DNA of 35,342 nucleotides from Rhodoplanes serenus (lineage in GTDB: Bacteria > Pseudomonadota > Alphaproteobacteria > Rhizobiales > Xanthobacteraceae), in contig CAMDEB010000004.1 of the NCBI GenBank assembly GCA_945893085.1, forward strand, positions 1 through 35,342. Direction: 5' to 3'. The notes beneath the pieces were generated by a model. That model made no database searches. It saw only the letters and a list, made by a program, of their open reading frames with translations, and was not told where the DNA came from. The translations under genes were made by a program, and so were the position numbers. Positions 17,608 to 27,048 of the stretch are shown piece by piece; the first letter of the stretch is position 1, and the number at the start of each line of letters is the position of its first letter.

Positions 17608-18831
17608 GTGATCGCGCAATCCTATCGCCGCTACGTCGCTGTCACGCTCGCCGCGATTGCGATCCTGTTTGCCGTGGTCGGGGTCGCCTGGATCGCCCGC
17701 TGGCGCGGCAACGACCTCAACAACGCGCAGGAGCTTGCGCGCGCGCTCAACACTCAGGGCGGCGTCGCCAGCACGCTGGCGGTGCCGTACAACACCTTCA
17801 AGAAGGCGCTGTACGACTATCGCCAGCCGGACGTGGTGGTCGCGGGCTCCTCGCGCGGCCTGATGTTCCGCCAGAGCGCTTTCCGTACCTCGTTCTCCAA
17901 TCTCGGCGGCGGCATCGCCAGCGCCGATTACGGCTTTACCCTGCTTGACCGGGTCTTCGCCGGCCGCGCGCCCAAGGTGCTGATCTACGCCGTCGACCAC
18001 TTCACGTTCCTGCCGAGCGCGATGCCGGTCGACGAGCGCCCGGTCGGCGAAGTACGCGCCGTGCAACGCGTGCGCGTCAATGCCGCGCTGCTGCCGTACC
18101 GGCTCCTGATCGACGGCTACATGACCCCGCAGCAATTCGCCAAGCTGATCGGCCTTTCGCCCATGGAGCGCGCGCCGCTGCCGGTCTACGGCATGACCGC
18201 AAGCACCGATTTTGCCGGCGGCGACGGCGCCGACGGCTCCACCTACGGGATCGGCACGATGAAAGCCGTCTCGCAGCAATCAGCGGAGGCACGCTTCGCC
18301 GGCGATCTCGCCTGCGTGCGCCGCGGCGAGGCCTGCCGCGAGGTCATGCGGCCTGCGACGCAGATCGACCGGCGCCGCCTTATGCAATTCAAAAACCTGT
18401 TTTCTGCGCTGCGCGAGCGCGGCGTGCACGTCATCGCGTTCCTGGCGCCGATGCCGCCGCTGATGTTGCGTGAGATGAAGGCGAGTGGCGGATACGGCTA
18501 TCTCGACGCGCTCCGCGCGGCGATCCGCGCCGAATTGCCGCAAATCCACGACATGATGGACATCGAAGCGCTGGGAACATCGGACTGCGAATTCTACGAC
18601 GCCATCCACGCAGGCGAGATCGCCAATCTTCGGGCCATGCTTGCGGTCGCGCAGAAAGAGCCGGTGCTGGCGCAGCAGCTCGATGCGGCCAATGCGAGAG
18701 CGACGATTGCGCGCTACGAGGACGCGATCATGGGGGTGAGCGACAAGACCAGCGAGGCGCTCGCCTCCCTGATCGACGGCTATCGCTTCCGCGATGTCTG
18801 CCGCACAGCGCTCAGCCGCAGCGCGCGATGA
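17608..18831 (+). CDS. SGNH/AlgJ-AlgX-like partner of the MBOAT acyltransferase, module 1
   Basis: GTG start immediately after the MBOAT stop; N-terminal TM segment; 'DVVVAGSSRGLMF' (GxSR block) and 'CEFYDAIHAGE' (DxxH-type). Confidence 0.6.
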   Translation: MIAQSYRRYVAVTLAAIAILFAVVGVAWIARWRGNDLNNAQELARALNTQGGVASTLAVPYNTFKKALYDYRQPDVVVAGSSRGLMFRQSAFRTSFSNLGGGIASADYGFTLLDRVFAGRAPKVLIYAVDHFTFLPSAMPVDERPVGEVRAVQRVRVNAALLPYRLLIDGYMTPQQFAKLIGLSPMERAPLPVYGMTASTDFAGGDGADGSTYGIGTMKAVSQQSAEARFAGDLACVRRGEACREVMRPATQIDRRRLMQFKNLFSALRERGVHVIAFLAPMPPLMLREMKASGGYGYLDALRAAIRAELPQIHDMMDIEALGTSDCEFYDAIHAGEIANLRAMLAVAQKEPVLAQQLDAANARATIARYEDAIMGVSDKTSEALASLIDGYRFRDVCRTALSRSAR

Positions 18832-19906
18832 GGCCGCGGAAATGATCTGCGAACATGGCGCCGGCATTCGGGCCGATCAGGTACTCGCGATAGACCCGCT
18901 GGCCTTCGGCGGCAATCTCGGCCGCGCGTCCCGGATGCGCAAGCATCGCCGCAATCTTGTCCTCGAGGTCCGACAAGTCCCAACGATGCGCCACCATCGT
19001 CTCGCCGTCACGAAAGAAATCCGGCCAGGTTTCGATCGCCGACATGTCCGGCTTAATCAGCAGCGCGCCGGCCATGAAGATCTCGAAATCGCGCAGCGTG
19101 ATCTCGCCAAGGCCGAAGGGCGAGATGGCGATCCGGCTCCGCGCAAGCTCATCGAGATAGCCGCGGCGCGAAAGCTTCGCCGTATCGATGCGGCTTGCGA
19201 GCCTCTCAGCAATCCGCAGGCGCTGGTGGGCGACCGAGGGACGGACGTAGGCCGTTCCGACCCGGCAGGAGAAATCCTTGTCGCGCGGCATGGCCGCCGC
19301 ATGAAAGGCGCCGGGAAACCGCAGCAGGAACGGAAGAGGCGCGTATTGATAGGCCTTCATCCGGTACGGCCCGAGCCAGCTATAGTCGGCGAGCCCCGAA
19401 TTCCACGACACGGCGAGCTTGCCGAGCAAGGCGGGGTCTGTTACCGGCTCGGAACGAACCGGCGCATCGTCATCGACGCCGAAGGTCCAGTGATAGTAGT
19501 CGGTGAAGATTCGGTGGCCGTACAGCGGCTCGAGATAGCGGGCGCGGTCGTGCAGCAACTGCGATTTGCAATAGAGCGACACGTAGGGAAGCGCGCGCGC
19601 GTGGTCCCAGCCGGCGCTGTCGGCGATGCTGATGAAAATCAGTTTTCCGATCTGGTCGCGGAGCCGCGCCAGCTCTTGCAAAACCGCGTCGCTCTCGCCG
19701 GCCCAGCGCGAGGTGTAGTAGCGGCCATCGACGATCAGTGCGTCGCAGTCAGCGACGGTTTGATCAGCCGTCCTGAAGATACGGACATCGAAGCCCGCGT
19801 CACGCAACGCCCCTCGATGCACGATCAATGGCATCAGGAACGCGCGACCGTTCGGGGAGGTGAAACCCGCCGTCAGAACATGGATACGACGAAGGCTTTG
19901 TGTCAT
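18812..19906 (-). CDS. Glycosyltransferase-like protein
   Basis: MTQSLRRIHVLTAGFTSPNGRAF...; C-terminal 'RSRIAISPFGLGEITLRDFEIFMAGALLIKPDMSAIETWPDFFRDGETMVAHRWDLSDLEDKI' resembles a GT-B C-domain. The supplied start at 19972 is possible, but MTQSL at 19906 is more typical. Confidence 0.7.
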   Translation of the reverse strand: MTQSLRRIHVLTAGFTSPNGRAFLMPLIVHRGALRDAGFDVRIFRTADQTVADCDALIVDGRYYTSRWAGESDAVLQELARLRDQIGKLIFISIADSAGWDHARALPYVSLYCKSQLLHDRARYLEPLYGHRIFTDYYHWTFGVDDDAPVRSEPVTDPALLGKLAVSWNSGLADYSWLGPYRMKAYQYAPLPFLLRFPGAFHAAAMPRDKDFSCRVGTAYVRPSVAHQRLRIAERLASRIDTAKLSRRGYLDELARSRIAISPFGLGEITLRDFEIFMAGALLIKPDMSAIETWPDFFRDGETMVAHRWDLSDLEDKIAAMLAHPGRAAEIAAEGQRVYREYLIGPNAGAMFADHFRGLIARCG

Positions 19907-20004
19907 TCGAAGGCGGCGAGTGTCCGTCCGAAGCCGGCTGTTGTGCGAGCGTTCAGCACGTCCACATATCACCGGGCAGCGTGCCGTTGCTTATAGACAG
20001 AACC

Positions 20005-21153
20005 ATGCCCACAGTCGACAATCATTCTATCCTCTACGTCATCGGCTCACTCGACCTCGGCGGCAGCGAACGGCACCTCAGCCTTATCGCTCCCCGACTC
20101 AAGCAGATGGGTTGGCGGCCGGTCATCTATTGCCTCACCCACCGCGGCGTGCAGGCCGACAAGTTCGGGCGCGAGGGCGTCGAGGTGATCGGTCCGCCGT
20201 TCGAGGCCATCGGCCGATCCACTCCCATCCGGGCGTTGAGCCTGATAATGTCCGTGTGCCGCCTGTTCGGCATCATGCTGAGGCGGCGGCCGCGCATCGT
20301 CCATTTCTTCCTGCCGATTTCGTATCTCATCGGCGGGCCGCTCGCCATCGTGACGCGCGTTCCGGTCCGGGTGATGAGCCGCCGCAGCCTCAATCACTAT
20401 CAGAAGAACCATCCGCTGCTCCAGAAGATGGAGATCCGACTGCACCACGCCATGCATGCCCTCCTCGGAAATTCCAAAGCGGTCATGCGCGACCTGGAGA
20501 GTGAGGGCTGTCCGCCCGATAGGCTGCATCTGATCTACAACGGCGTCGAAGGCGCTCCGGCGACCGGCGCCGCAACCTTGACGCCCGAAGGCGCGCCCAA
20601 AACCGAAGGCCTCGTCCTGGCCATCGTCGCAAACCTCATCCCTTACAAAGCTCACGATGTGCTGCTGCGTGCACTGGCGGCCGTGGCGCCGCGCATGCCG
20701 GCATCGTGGACGCTCCTCTGCATCGGCCGCGACACCGGATATGGCATATACCTCGCCCGGCTCGCGGAGGAGCTCGGCCTCTCCGATCGCGTCCAGTTTC
20801 TCGGCGAGCGGCGCGATGTCACGGCGCTGTTGCCGACCGCCGATATCAGCATCCTCTGCTCGAACGAGGAAGGCTTCGCCAATGCGATCCTCGAAGGCAT
20901 GGCCGCAGGCCTGCCGATGGTCGTGACCGACGTCGGTGGCAACGCCGAGGCCGTGATCCATGGAGAAACTGGGCTGGTCGTGCCGCCGGGAGACCCGGCG
21001 CGACTCGGCGGGGCGATCCTGACGCTCGCCTCCGACCCGGCGTCGCGGCATCGCATGGGAAGCGCCGCGCGGGAGCGCCAAGTTGCGCTTTTTTCGCTCG
21101 ACCGCTGCGTGTCGGACTACGACCGCCTCTATCAGACGCTCATCGGGGGCTGA
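20005..21153 (+). CDS. GT4-like glycosyltransferase
   Basis: 'ILYVIGSLDLGGSERHLSLIAPRLKQMG', 'VQFLGERRDVTALLPTADISILCSNEEGFANAILEGMAAGLPMVVTDVGGNAEAV'. Confidence 0.93.
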   Translation: MPTVDNHSILYVIGSLDLGGSERHLSLIAPRLKQMGWRPVIYCLTHRGVQADKFGREGVEVIGPPFEAIGRSTPIRALSLIMSVCRLFGIMLRRRPRIVHFFLPISYLIGGPLAIVTRVPVRVMSRRSLNHYQKNHPLLQKMEIRLHHAMHALLGNSKAVMRDLESEGCPPDRLHLIYNGVEGAPATGAATLTPEGAPKTEGLVLAIVANLIPYKAHDVLLRALAAVAPRMPASWTLLCIGRDTGYGIYLARLAEELGLSDRVQFLGERRDVTALLPTADISILCSNEEGFANAILEGMAAGLPMVVTDVGGNAEAVIHGETGLVVPPGDPARLGGAILTLASDPASRHRMGSAARERQVALFSLDRCVSDYDRLYQTLIGG

Positions 21154-21319
21154 CGGCCTGCATGCCAGCGCGCCCCGGCCACGGCCATAAAAACACCTTT
21201 CCGATCAGTATGATAAACTGACCGATTACCGTACATCCCAAGCCGCCCACTGGTTTACATCGCGACCGTTTCGACTATTGTCGGCCCGACCAGCGTGGGA
21301 ATTGGGCCAGAACCAGCCG

Positions 21320-22849
21320 ATGGCGAATGTCACATTTGTTCGTCCACCGTGCCTGATCTCCAAAGGCACGTTGCAGGGGCCGATAACGCCCCCGATCGGC
21401 GTTGCCTATTTGGCGGCGAGCCTCCGCGCCGCAGGCCACAAGCCGGCGATCGTCGATGCCTTGGGCGAGGACCCATTTCATCAAGTGCCTTGCTTCGACG
21501 ACCGGATGATCGCGATCGGCTTGCCAATCGAGCAGATCGTCACACGGATTCCGGAAGAGACCGATGTCATCGGGCTGAGTTGCATGTTTTCGCAGGACTG
21601 GCCCTACACGCAGAAAATCGTCGAAGCGATACGTCAGAAGTTTCCCGCGGCGCTGATCGTCGCCGGCGGCGAGCACATCACCGCCCTGCCCCTGGTCACG
21701 CTGGAGACTTGCCCGGAAATCAATGTTTGCGTTCTTGGCGAGGGCGAGGAAGCCATCGTTGACATTGCCAACTGCGTTGCCGATGGCAGCGATATCGGTC
21801 TGTTGCCCGGCATCGCATTGCGCCGCGATGGCAAGGCGATCCAGACCGCGCCGCGCGCGCGGCTCAAGGACATCGATGCGGTTCCCCTGCCGGCGTGGGA
21901 CCTGACGCCGATCAGGAACTATCTCGATCACAATCTCGGCTACGGCGTCGACCTCGGCCGCAGCATGCCGATCCTCGCGACGCGCGGATGTCCCTACCAA
22001 TGCACGTTCTGCTCCAACCCAACGATGTGGACGACGCGCTGGTTTGCCCGCAATCCGGCCGCGGTACTCGACGAAATCCAGTATTATATCGACCATTTCA
22101 ACGCGACGAATATCGATTTCTACGATCTGACCGCGATCGTGAAGAAGAAATGGATCATCACCTTCTGCGAGATGATCGAACAGCGCGGCATGAAATTCAC
22201 CTGGCAGCTTCCCAGCGGCACGCGCTCGGAGGCGATCGATGCCGAAGTGTGCCGCGCTCTCTATCATGCCGGCTGCCGCAACATGACCTATGCGCCGGAA
22301 AGCGGCTCGCCTGCTGTCCTCAAACGCATCAAGAAGAAAGTCAACCTCGACAACCTGATGGCATCGATGCGCGGCGCCATCAAAGAGGGCATGAACGTCA
22401 AGACCAACATCATCATCGGCTTTCCCGATGAAACGCGCCGCGAGGCATGGCAGACCGTCGCGTTCGTGGCGCGCATGGCTTTGGCCGGCGTGCACGATGT
22501 GTCGGTATCGATGTTCTCTCCCTATCCGGGCTCCGAGTTGTTCAATGACATCAGGAAGCTCGGCAAGCTGCCACAGCTGGACGAGGAGTATTTCATCTCG
22601 CTCGCGTCCTACACCGACGTCACGACCACCGTCGGCTGGTGCGAGCACCTGTCGAGCCGCGAACTCGGCATGCTTCGGGTGACCGCGCTGCTCGCCTTCT
22701 ACGCGCTGCAATGGGCCACGCGGCCGTGGCGCGCGCTGGGGACGGTTTACAACATCGTCGCCAATCGCCAGGTATCCCGGCTCGACAAGTCCTTGCAGGA
22801 TTTCCTCAAGCGCCACACCGCTGGCAAGAAAATGTACCCCACCAGCTGA
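21320..22849 (+). CDS. B12-binding-domain radical SAM protein (BchE-like architecture)
   Basis: 'NVTFVRPPCLISKGTLQGPITPPIGVAYLAASLRAAGHKPAIVDA', 'VAGGEHITALP', 'VCVLGEGEEAIVDI', CxxxCxxC in 'TRGCPYQCTFCSNPTMW'. Confidence 0.9.
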   Translation: MANVTFVRPPCLISKGTLQGPITPPIGVAYLAASLRAAGHKPAIVDALGEDPFHQVPCFDDRMIAIGLPIEQIVTRIPEETDVIGLSCMFSQDWPYTQKIVEAIRQKFPAALIVAGGEHITALPLVTLETCPEINVCVLGEGEEAIVDIANCVADGSDIGLLPGIALRRDGKAIQTAPRARLKDIDAVPLPAWDLTPIRNYLDHNLGYGVDLGRSMPILATRGCPYQCTFCSNPTMWTTRWFARNPAAVLDEIQYYIDHFNATNIDFYDLTAIVKKKWIITFCEMIEQRGMKFTWQLPSGTRSEAIDAEVCRALYHAGCRNMTYAPESGSPAVLKRIKKKVNLDNLMASMRGAIKEGMNVKTNIIIGFPDETRREAWQTVAFVARMALAGVHDVSVSMFSPYPGSELFNDIRKLGKLPQLDEEYFISLASYTDVTTTVGWCEHLSSRELGMLRVTALLAFYALQWATRPWRALGTVYNIVANRQVSRLDKSLQDFLKRHTAGKKMYPTS

Positions 22850-22910
22850 TGCCTTCTGCAATCGTCCTTTGTGACAACGAGATTTCTTTGGTGCGCGGTC
22901 TGCGGTTTCA

Positions 22911-24149
22911 ATGCCTGCCCGGAACGGCTCATTCCCTCGCAGAGATGACAACCTCACCGCTTTTGCCGTTTGCCCCCAAGCAAGGGTGGCCCGTGTGACA
23001 CGTGCCCATGCGCTGCCGGCCTTTGCGAGACGCTGCTGGCTGAAGGCTCGCCGGAGTCTCGGGCTGGGCGATCGGGAAGCAGCCTGGCCCATGCCTCCCG
23101 CGGGCGTCTTTCTCAATCCGAGCGACGCCGATTTCGCTGCCTATGAAGAAGCTCCGCTGGCGCTGACGTGGCAACGCGCCGGTGGCTCCGACCTCGCCGC
23201 CTGGCAGGAGAAGGTGCGCGCCAAGTTGCGCGAAATGCTGGGCATGGTGCCGCCGTCCGGCAATCCTGTTCCGGTTACCGGAGCCGCGGGTGGCGTCTCC
23301 GGCGGACTGTCCCGCCAGACATTCTATCTGCCGACGGCGCCGAGGCGGCACGCCGCGGTCACGGTCGTATGGGACCCGCGCCACGCCGGGCAGGCATTGC
23401 CGGTCATGTTATGTCTGCAGGGCCACACCTCCGGCGCGCACATATCATGGGGCCAGGTCCTGCTGCCGGAGGATCGGCAACGCATCGACAATGGCGGCGA
23501 TTTCGCGATTCAGGCCGTCCGGCAAGGGCATGTCGCCGTTTGCATCGAGCAGATCGCGTTCGGCGAGCGGCGTGAACAGGCCCTCGCCCACCGATGGGAC
23601 CACACCTGTATCGACGCGAGCAACCGCGCCTTGCTGCTCGGCCGCACCGTTCTCGGTGACCGGATCGCCGACGTCGCTGCCGTCATCGATTGGCTGCGAA
23701 GCCTTCCGCCGGATTTTCCTGCCCTGAACACGGCGCGCATTCGGGCGATGGGCAACTCTGCCGGCGGCGAGACCGCCCTCTATACAGCCGCCTTGGATCG
23801 TCGCATCGAGGGTGTGATCGCCAGTGGCTGCGTGGGCGCATGGCGCAAAACCAGCGGCGCGCGCAAGACGTGTCCGGACACCGTGATTCCCGGAGTGTTG
23901 AACTGGATCGAATTCAGCGATGTTCTTGCTCTCTGCGCGCCACGACCGCTGCTGGTCGTCTCCGGCCTCACCGACCATATCTATCCCTTCCGTCTGGCGT
24001 CCGAATGCGCCGAGGAGGCGCGCCTCGCCTACGCTGCGCTGGGCGCCAGCAACCGGCTGCGTGCGCTGTCGGGCCCTGGCGGCCACCGGTTCTATCCGGA
24101 GGTGGCCTGGCCGGCTTTCCTTTCGCTGCTGGAGCCGCCGGCATCATGA
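22911..24149 (+). CDS. Alpha/beta hydrolase, dienelactone hydrolase/acetyl-xylan-esterase-like (start uncertain)
   Basis: 'PVMLCLQGHTSGAH', nucleophile elbow 'GNSAGG', acid region 'VSGLTDHIYP', His in 'GPGGHRFYP'. A downstream GTG/ATG may be the true start. Confidence 0.75.
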   Translation: MPARNGSFPRRDDNLTAFAVCPQARVARVTRAHALPAFARRCWLKARRSLGLGDREAAWPMPPAGVFLNPSDADFAAYEEAPLALTWQRAGGSDLAAWQEKVRAKLREMLGMVPPSGNPVPVTGAAGGVSGGLSRQTFYLPTAPRRHAAVTVVWDPRHAGQALPVMLCLQGHTSGAHISWGQVLLPEDRQRIDNGGDFAIQAVRQGHVAVCIEQIAFGERREQALAHRWDHTCIDASNRALLLGRTVLGDRIADVAAVIDWLRSLPPDFPALNTARIRAMGNSAGGETALYTAALDRRIEGVIASGCVGAWRKTSGARKTCPDTVIPGVLNWIEFSDVLALCAPRPLLVVSGLTDHIYPFRLASECAEEARLAYAALGASNRLRALSGPGGHRFYPEVAWPAFLSLLEPPAS

Positions 24150-25930
24150 CCGCCCCCGTGCACGCGGCCGACGTCTTTCACCTGTCGCTCGTGTTCCAAA
24201 CCGGCGACAATGCGCCGCTGGGCCGACGCCTCGCGCTCACCCTCCACAATATGCTCGATGCGTCCCAGAGCGACGACGGCGAGCGCGTCGTCGCAGTCTG
24301 GGGCACGCCCTCGCATGACGGACGCATCCTGAAGTCGGATGACATCGCCCGCTGGCTGCGGACACAATCCATTGAAACCGTCGCCCAGCGTCTCGATTCC
24401 AGTTACCTGCTCATCGTCTACGAACGGCTGGCCGACCGGCTCCGGATCGTCTCCGATCGTTTCGGATCCCTGCCGCTGTTTCACCGCACTGCCGCCGGAG
24501 AATTTAACGCCAGCACTTCGTTCAAACGGCTGTTCGATGCCCGTGGCGCCGTTCATAGCCCTGGCTTCGACCCATGGACGGTTGTCGAGTTCTTCCATTT
24601 CCGCCGGGTCTTCAACACGCGCACCTATGATCGCGAAATCGCGTTCCTGCCAGGTGCGAGCATCCTCACCATCTCCGCTGACGGCACCAGCCAGCGGCAA
24701 GCCTATTGGCAGATCGCACCGGACAAGCTCACGCTCGGCCAGACCGCGATGGCCGAACGGCTTGCCAATGCCCTGCGCGATTCGATGCAGACGGCGATGT
24801 CTGACGGCAGGCGTTACGGGCTGCTGCTGTCCGGCGGGCTCGATGCACGGGCGCTGCTTGCCGCGGCGCCCCGTGCCCCCGTCTGCTTCACGACCACGCC
24901 GAAGCCGAACAACGAACTCGCCGTCGCAACCGAGCTGGCTCGCCTGCGCGGTGCCGGGCATGTCTACATCCCGCGGCCGGAGCAGCTCCTCGATCGGGCG
25001 CTCGCGCCGTCAGTTGCGCTGAGCGGCGGCATGACGATCTTCAACGAGGTGCCGTTCCTGGGCTACGGCGATCAGATCCTGCCGAGCGCAGATACCGTCT
25101 TCATGGGCCTCGCCCTCGACATCATGTTCTGCGGCCATTATCTGCCGAAATCGCTGGCCAGCTATGGGGGGCGCCACGGCTGGCATTTCCAGTTGCACGC
25201 GCTCGGCGACGAGCTACCGGCGCTTTTTGCCGACACCGTCAGCTATCGGCTGAAGACCAGCGACCCCGCGCGCGTGCTTCGGGCGGAGTTCCGGGACAGG
25301 GCGCGGGCGCATATCGTCGACTGCGTGCGGCAGGAGATGGACGAAGGCCGACGGGCCGGGCTCACCGGCTACGATCTTTGGGAATTCGCCCATCTCCACA
25401 ATCTGGCCCGGCATTACTCGCTACTCATGGCGCAATCGGTGCGAACCTTTGCGACCTGCCGGATTCCTGCATTCACCAACCGGCTCTACGATCTGTGCTG
25501 GAACATGCGGGCGGAGGACAAGGCGAACTGGGCCGTCTATCAATCGGCCATCAAGCTCCTGAATCCCGAATTGATGCGGGTGCGGAACGCCAACACCAAT
25601 ATCCGCGCCGACCTTTCGTTGCCGATGCAGACCGCGGTCAAATTTGCCCGCAGTATCGCGAACCGCGCGTTCGGTACGACACGCGGCGCCAGCCCCAGCT
25701 GGTGGGACCGGTCATGGCCGGAGCCGAGCCAGGCCATCGCATCAAATCCAAGCATTCAGGATGCGGTGCGTGGCTTGCCGCATTCGGAGGGCTTGGCGGC
25801 GGCCGGGATGTTCGATCTCGATGCGATCGGCAGGGTCGTTAGCGAGCACATGGCCGGCACGCACGACCACACGGTCATGCTCAATGAACTGGTGACAATC
25901 GACAGCGTGCTGCATCCGTTCCAGCCGTGA
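24146..25930 (+). CDS. Asparagine synthase-like protein without N-terminal glutaminase Cys
   Basis: ATGA overlap with the hydrolase CDS. 'RIVSDRFGSLPLFHR'; PP-loop 'YGLLLSGGLDARALLA'. Starts MTAPVHAAD, not MCG. Confidence 0.78.
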   Translation: MTAPVHAADVFHLSLVFQTGDNAPLGRRLALTLHNMLDASQSDDGERVVAVWGTPSHDGRILKSDDIARWLRTQSIETVAQRLDSSYLLIVYERLADRLRIVSDRFGSLPLFHRTAAGEFNASTSFKRLFDARGAVHSPGFDPWTVVEFFHFRRVFNTRTYDREIAFLPGASILTISADGTSQRQAYWQIAPDKLTLGQTAMAERLANALRDSMQTAMSDGRRYGLLLSGGLDARALLAAAPRAPVCFTTTPKPNNELAVATELARLRGAGHVYIPRPEQLLDRALAPSVALSGGMTIFNEVPFLGYGDQILPSADTVFMGLALDIMFCGHYLPKSLASYGGRHGWHFQLHALGDELPALFADTVSYRLKTSDPARVLRAEFRDRARAHIVDCVRQEMDEGRRAGLTGYDLWEFAHLHNLARHYSLLMAQSVRTFATCRIPAFTNRLYDLCWNMRAEDKANWAVYQSAIKLLNPELMRVRNANTNIRADLSLPMQTAVKFARSIANRAFGTTRGASPSWWDRSWPEPSQAIASNPSIQDAVRGLPHSEGLAAAGMFDLDAIGRVVSEHMAGTHDHTVMLNELVTIDSVLHPFQP

Positions 25931-25992
25931 CTGTCGTATCCTGCCCGGTGGACGTCACATGCGCCTGACCTGGTCATAACCGACGCATTCTC

Positions 25993-27045
25993 ATGCAAAA
26001 AGAAAAGGCCATCGGCGGCCCCATGACCCATACCGGGACGGTGCCGCAGCAGTCGCGCGGCCGGCAGTCGCATTTGTTTTTCTGGTCGCTGTTCGGCGCG
26101 TTCGGCGCGGCCATGGCCGCGCTGGTGCTGCTGCGCATGCTCCCCTTGCCGGAGGAGGTGCTTCAAGACCCGCAGCGGCGCTGGATCTTGGGCCAGTTGC
26201 CGAGCGACGAATGGGTGGATCTCAAGCTCAGGCATGCACGGAGCAATCAGCCATACGATATCGGCCTGTTCGGCAATAGCCGGATTTTAATGGTGGGCGC
26301 CGACGAACTTGGACTTAACAATCGTCGCGTCTTCAATTTCGCCATCGGCGGACAATCCGTCCGGCAGAGCATTCGCCTGCTGGAAGAACTTCATGCATCC
26401 GGCAAGGCGCCGGCGATTGCCCTCATCAGCATGGACCATGTCGAGCTTGGACTGCCGGGCGGGCCTGGCGTCACTCCCAGGCCACCGTTGCGCTGGCTTA
26501 CAGGCGCCGCCGACGTCTGGATCGCCTGGAGGCGGGAGGGGCTCCGCAGCGCGATCATTCAAACGATCAACTCCGGTGCCGCGGAGGGAGCCGGGATGGC
26601 GATGACCTTCAACCACGTCTTTCTCCTCTCCAAGCTGCGGGCACTCGCCGGCGTGGCAGGGCCGTCGATGAATTTCCGTGCCGACGGCAGCCAGGAGCAA
26701 GTCGTTCCCGCCGGGCCCGTCACCCTCGGCCCGCTGCCTCGGCGCGCCGACACTTATCCGCAGCTCGAAAGCGATTTCGCGCGGCTCGCTGCGATCCGCG
26801 ATTCCGGCGTCAGCATCGTGGTCTATGAAAGCCCGGTCGCTCCAAGCCTTGGCGGCGCGGCCGATCGAGAACTGTCCAGCAACGCACGCGATGTGCGGCG
26901 CCGTTTCCATGAGGCCTGCGCGCAGCATCGGCTGGTCTGTCATGGGCCGCCCGTGCTGGCCGACACTCCATGGTTCGACCGCGACCATGCTCCCGCGGCG
27001 CAACTCGCGATGTGGCTGCGTCCTCTGATCGGCCCGAAGATCTAG
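25993..27045 (+). CDS. SGNH-like membrane-anchored partner of the MBOAT acyltransferase, module 2
   Basis: N-terminal TM segment; 'YDIGLFGNSRILMVG' (GNSR block) and C-terminal 'WFDRDHAPAAQLAMW' (DxDH). Immediately upstream of the second MBOAT. Confidence 0.6.
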   Translation: MQKEKAIGGPMTHTGTVPQQSRGRQSHLFFWSLFGAFGAAMAALVLLRMLPLPEEVLQDPQRRWILGQLPSDEWVDLKLRHARSNQPYDIGLFGNSRILMVGADELGLNNRRVFNFAIGGQSVRQSIRLLEELHASGKAPAIALISMDHVELGLPGGPGVTPRPPLRWLTGAADVWIAWRREGLRSAIIQTINSGAAEGAGMAMTFNHVFLLSKLRALAGVAGPSMNFRADGSQEQVVPAGPVTLGPLPRRADTYPQLESDFARLAAIRDSGVSIVVYESPVAPSLGGAADRELSSNARDVRRRFHEACAQHRLVCHGPPVLADTPWFDRDHAPAAQLAMWLRPLIGPKI

Positions 27046-27048
27046 ACC

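Noticed and set aside
18794-19996. 400-aa plus-strand ORF opposite the glycosyltransferase
   Set aside because: The minus-strand product has glycosyltransferase-like motifs; the plus product is Arg-rich and featureless.
21275-23116. 613-aa minus-strand ORF
   Set aside because: Antisense to the B12 radical SAM gene with an intact CxxxCxxC.
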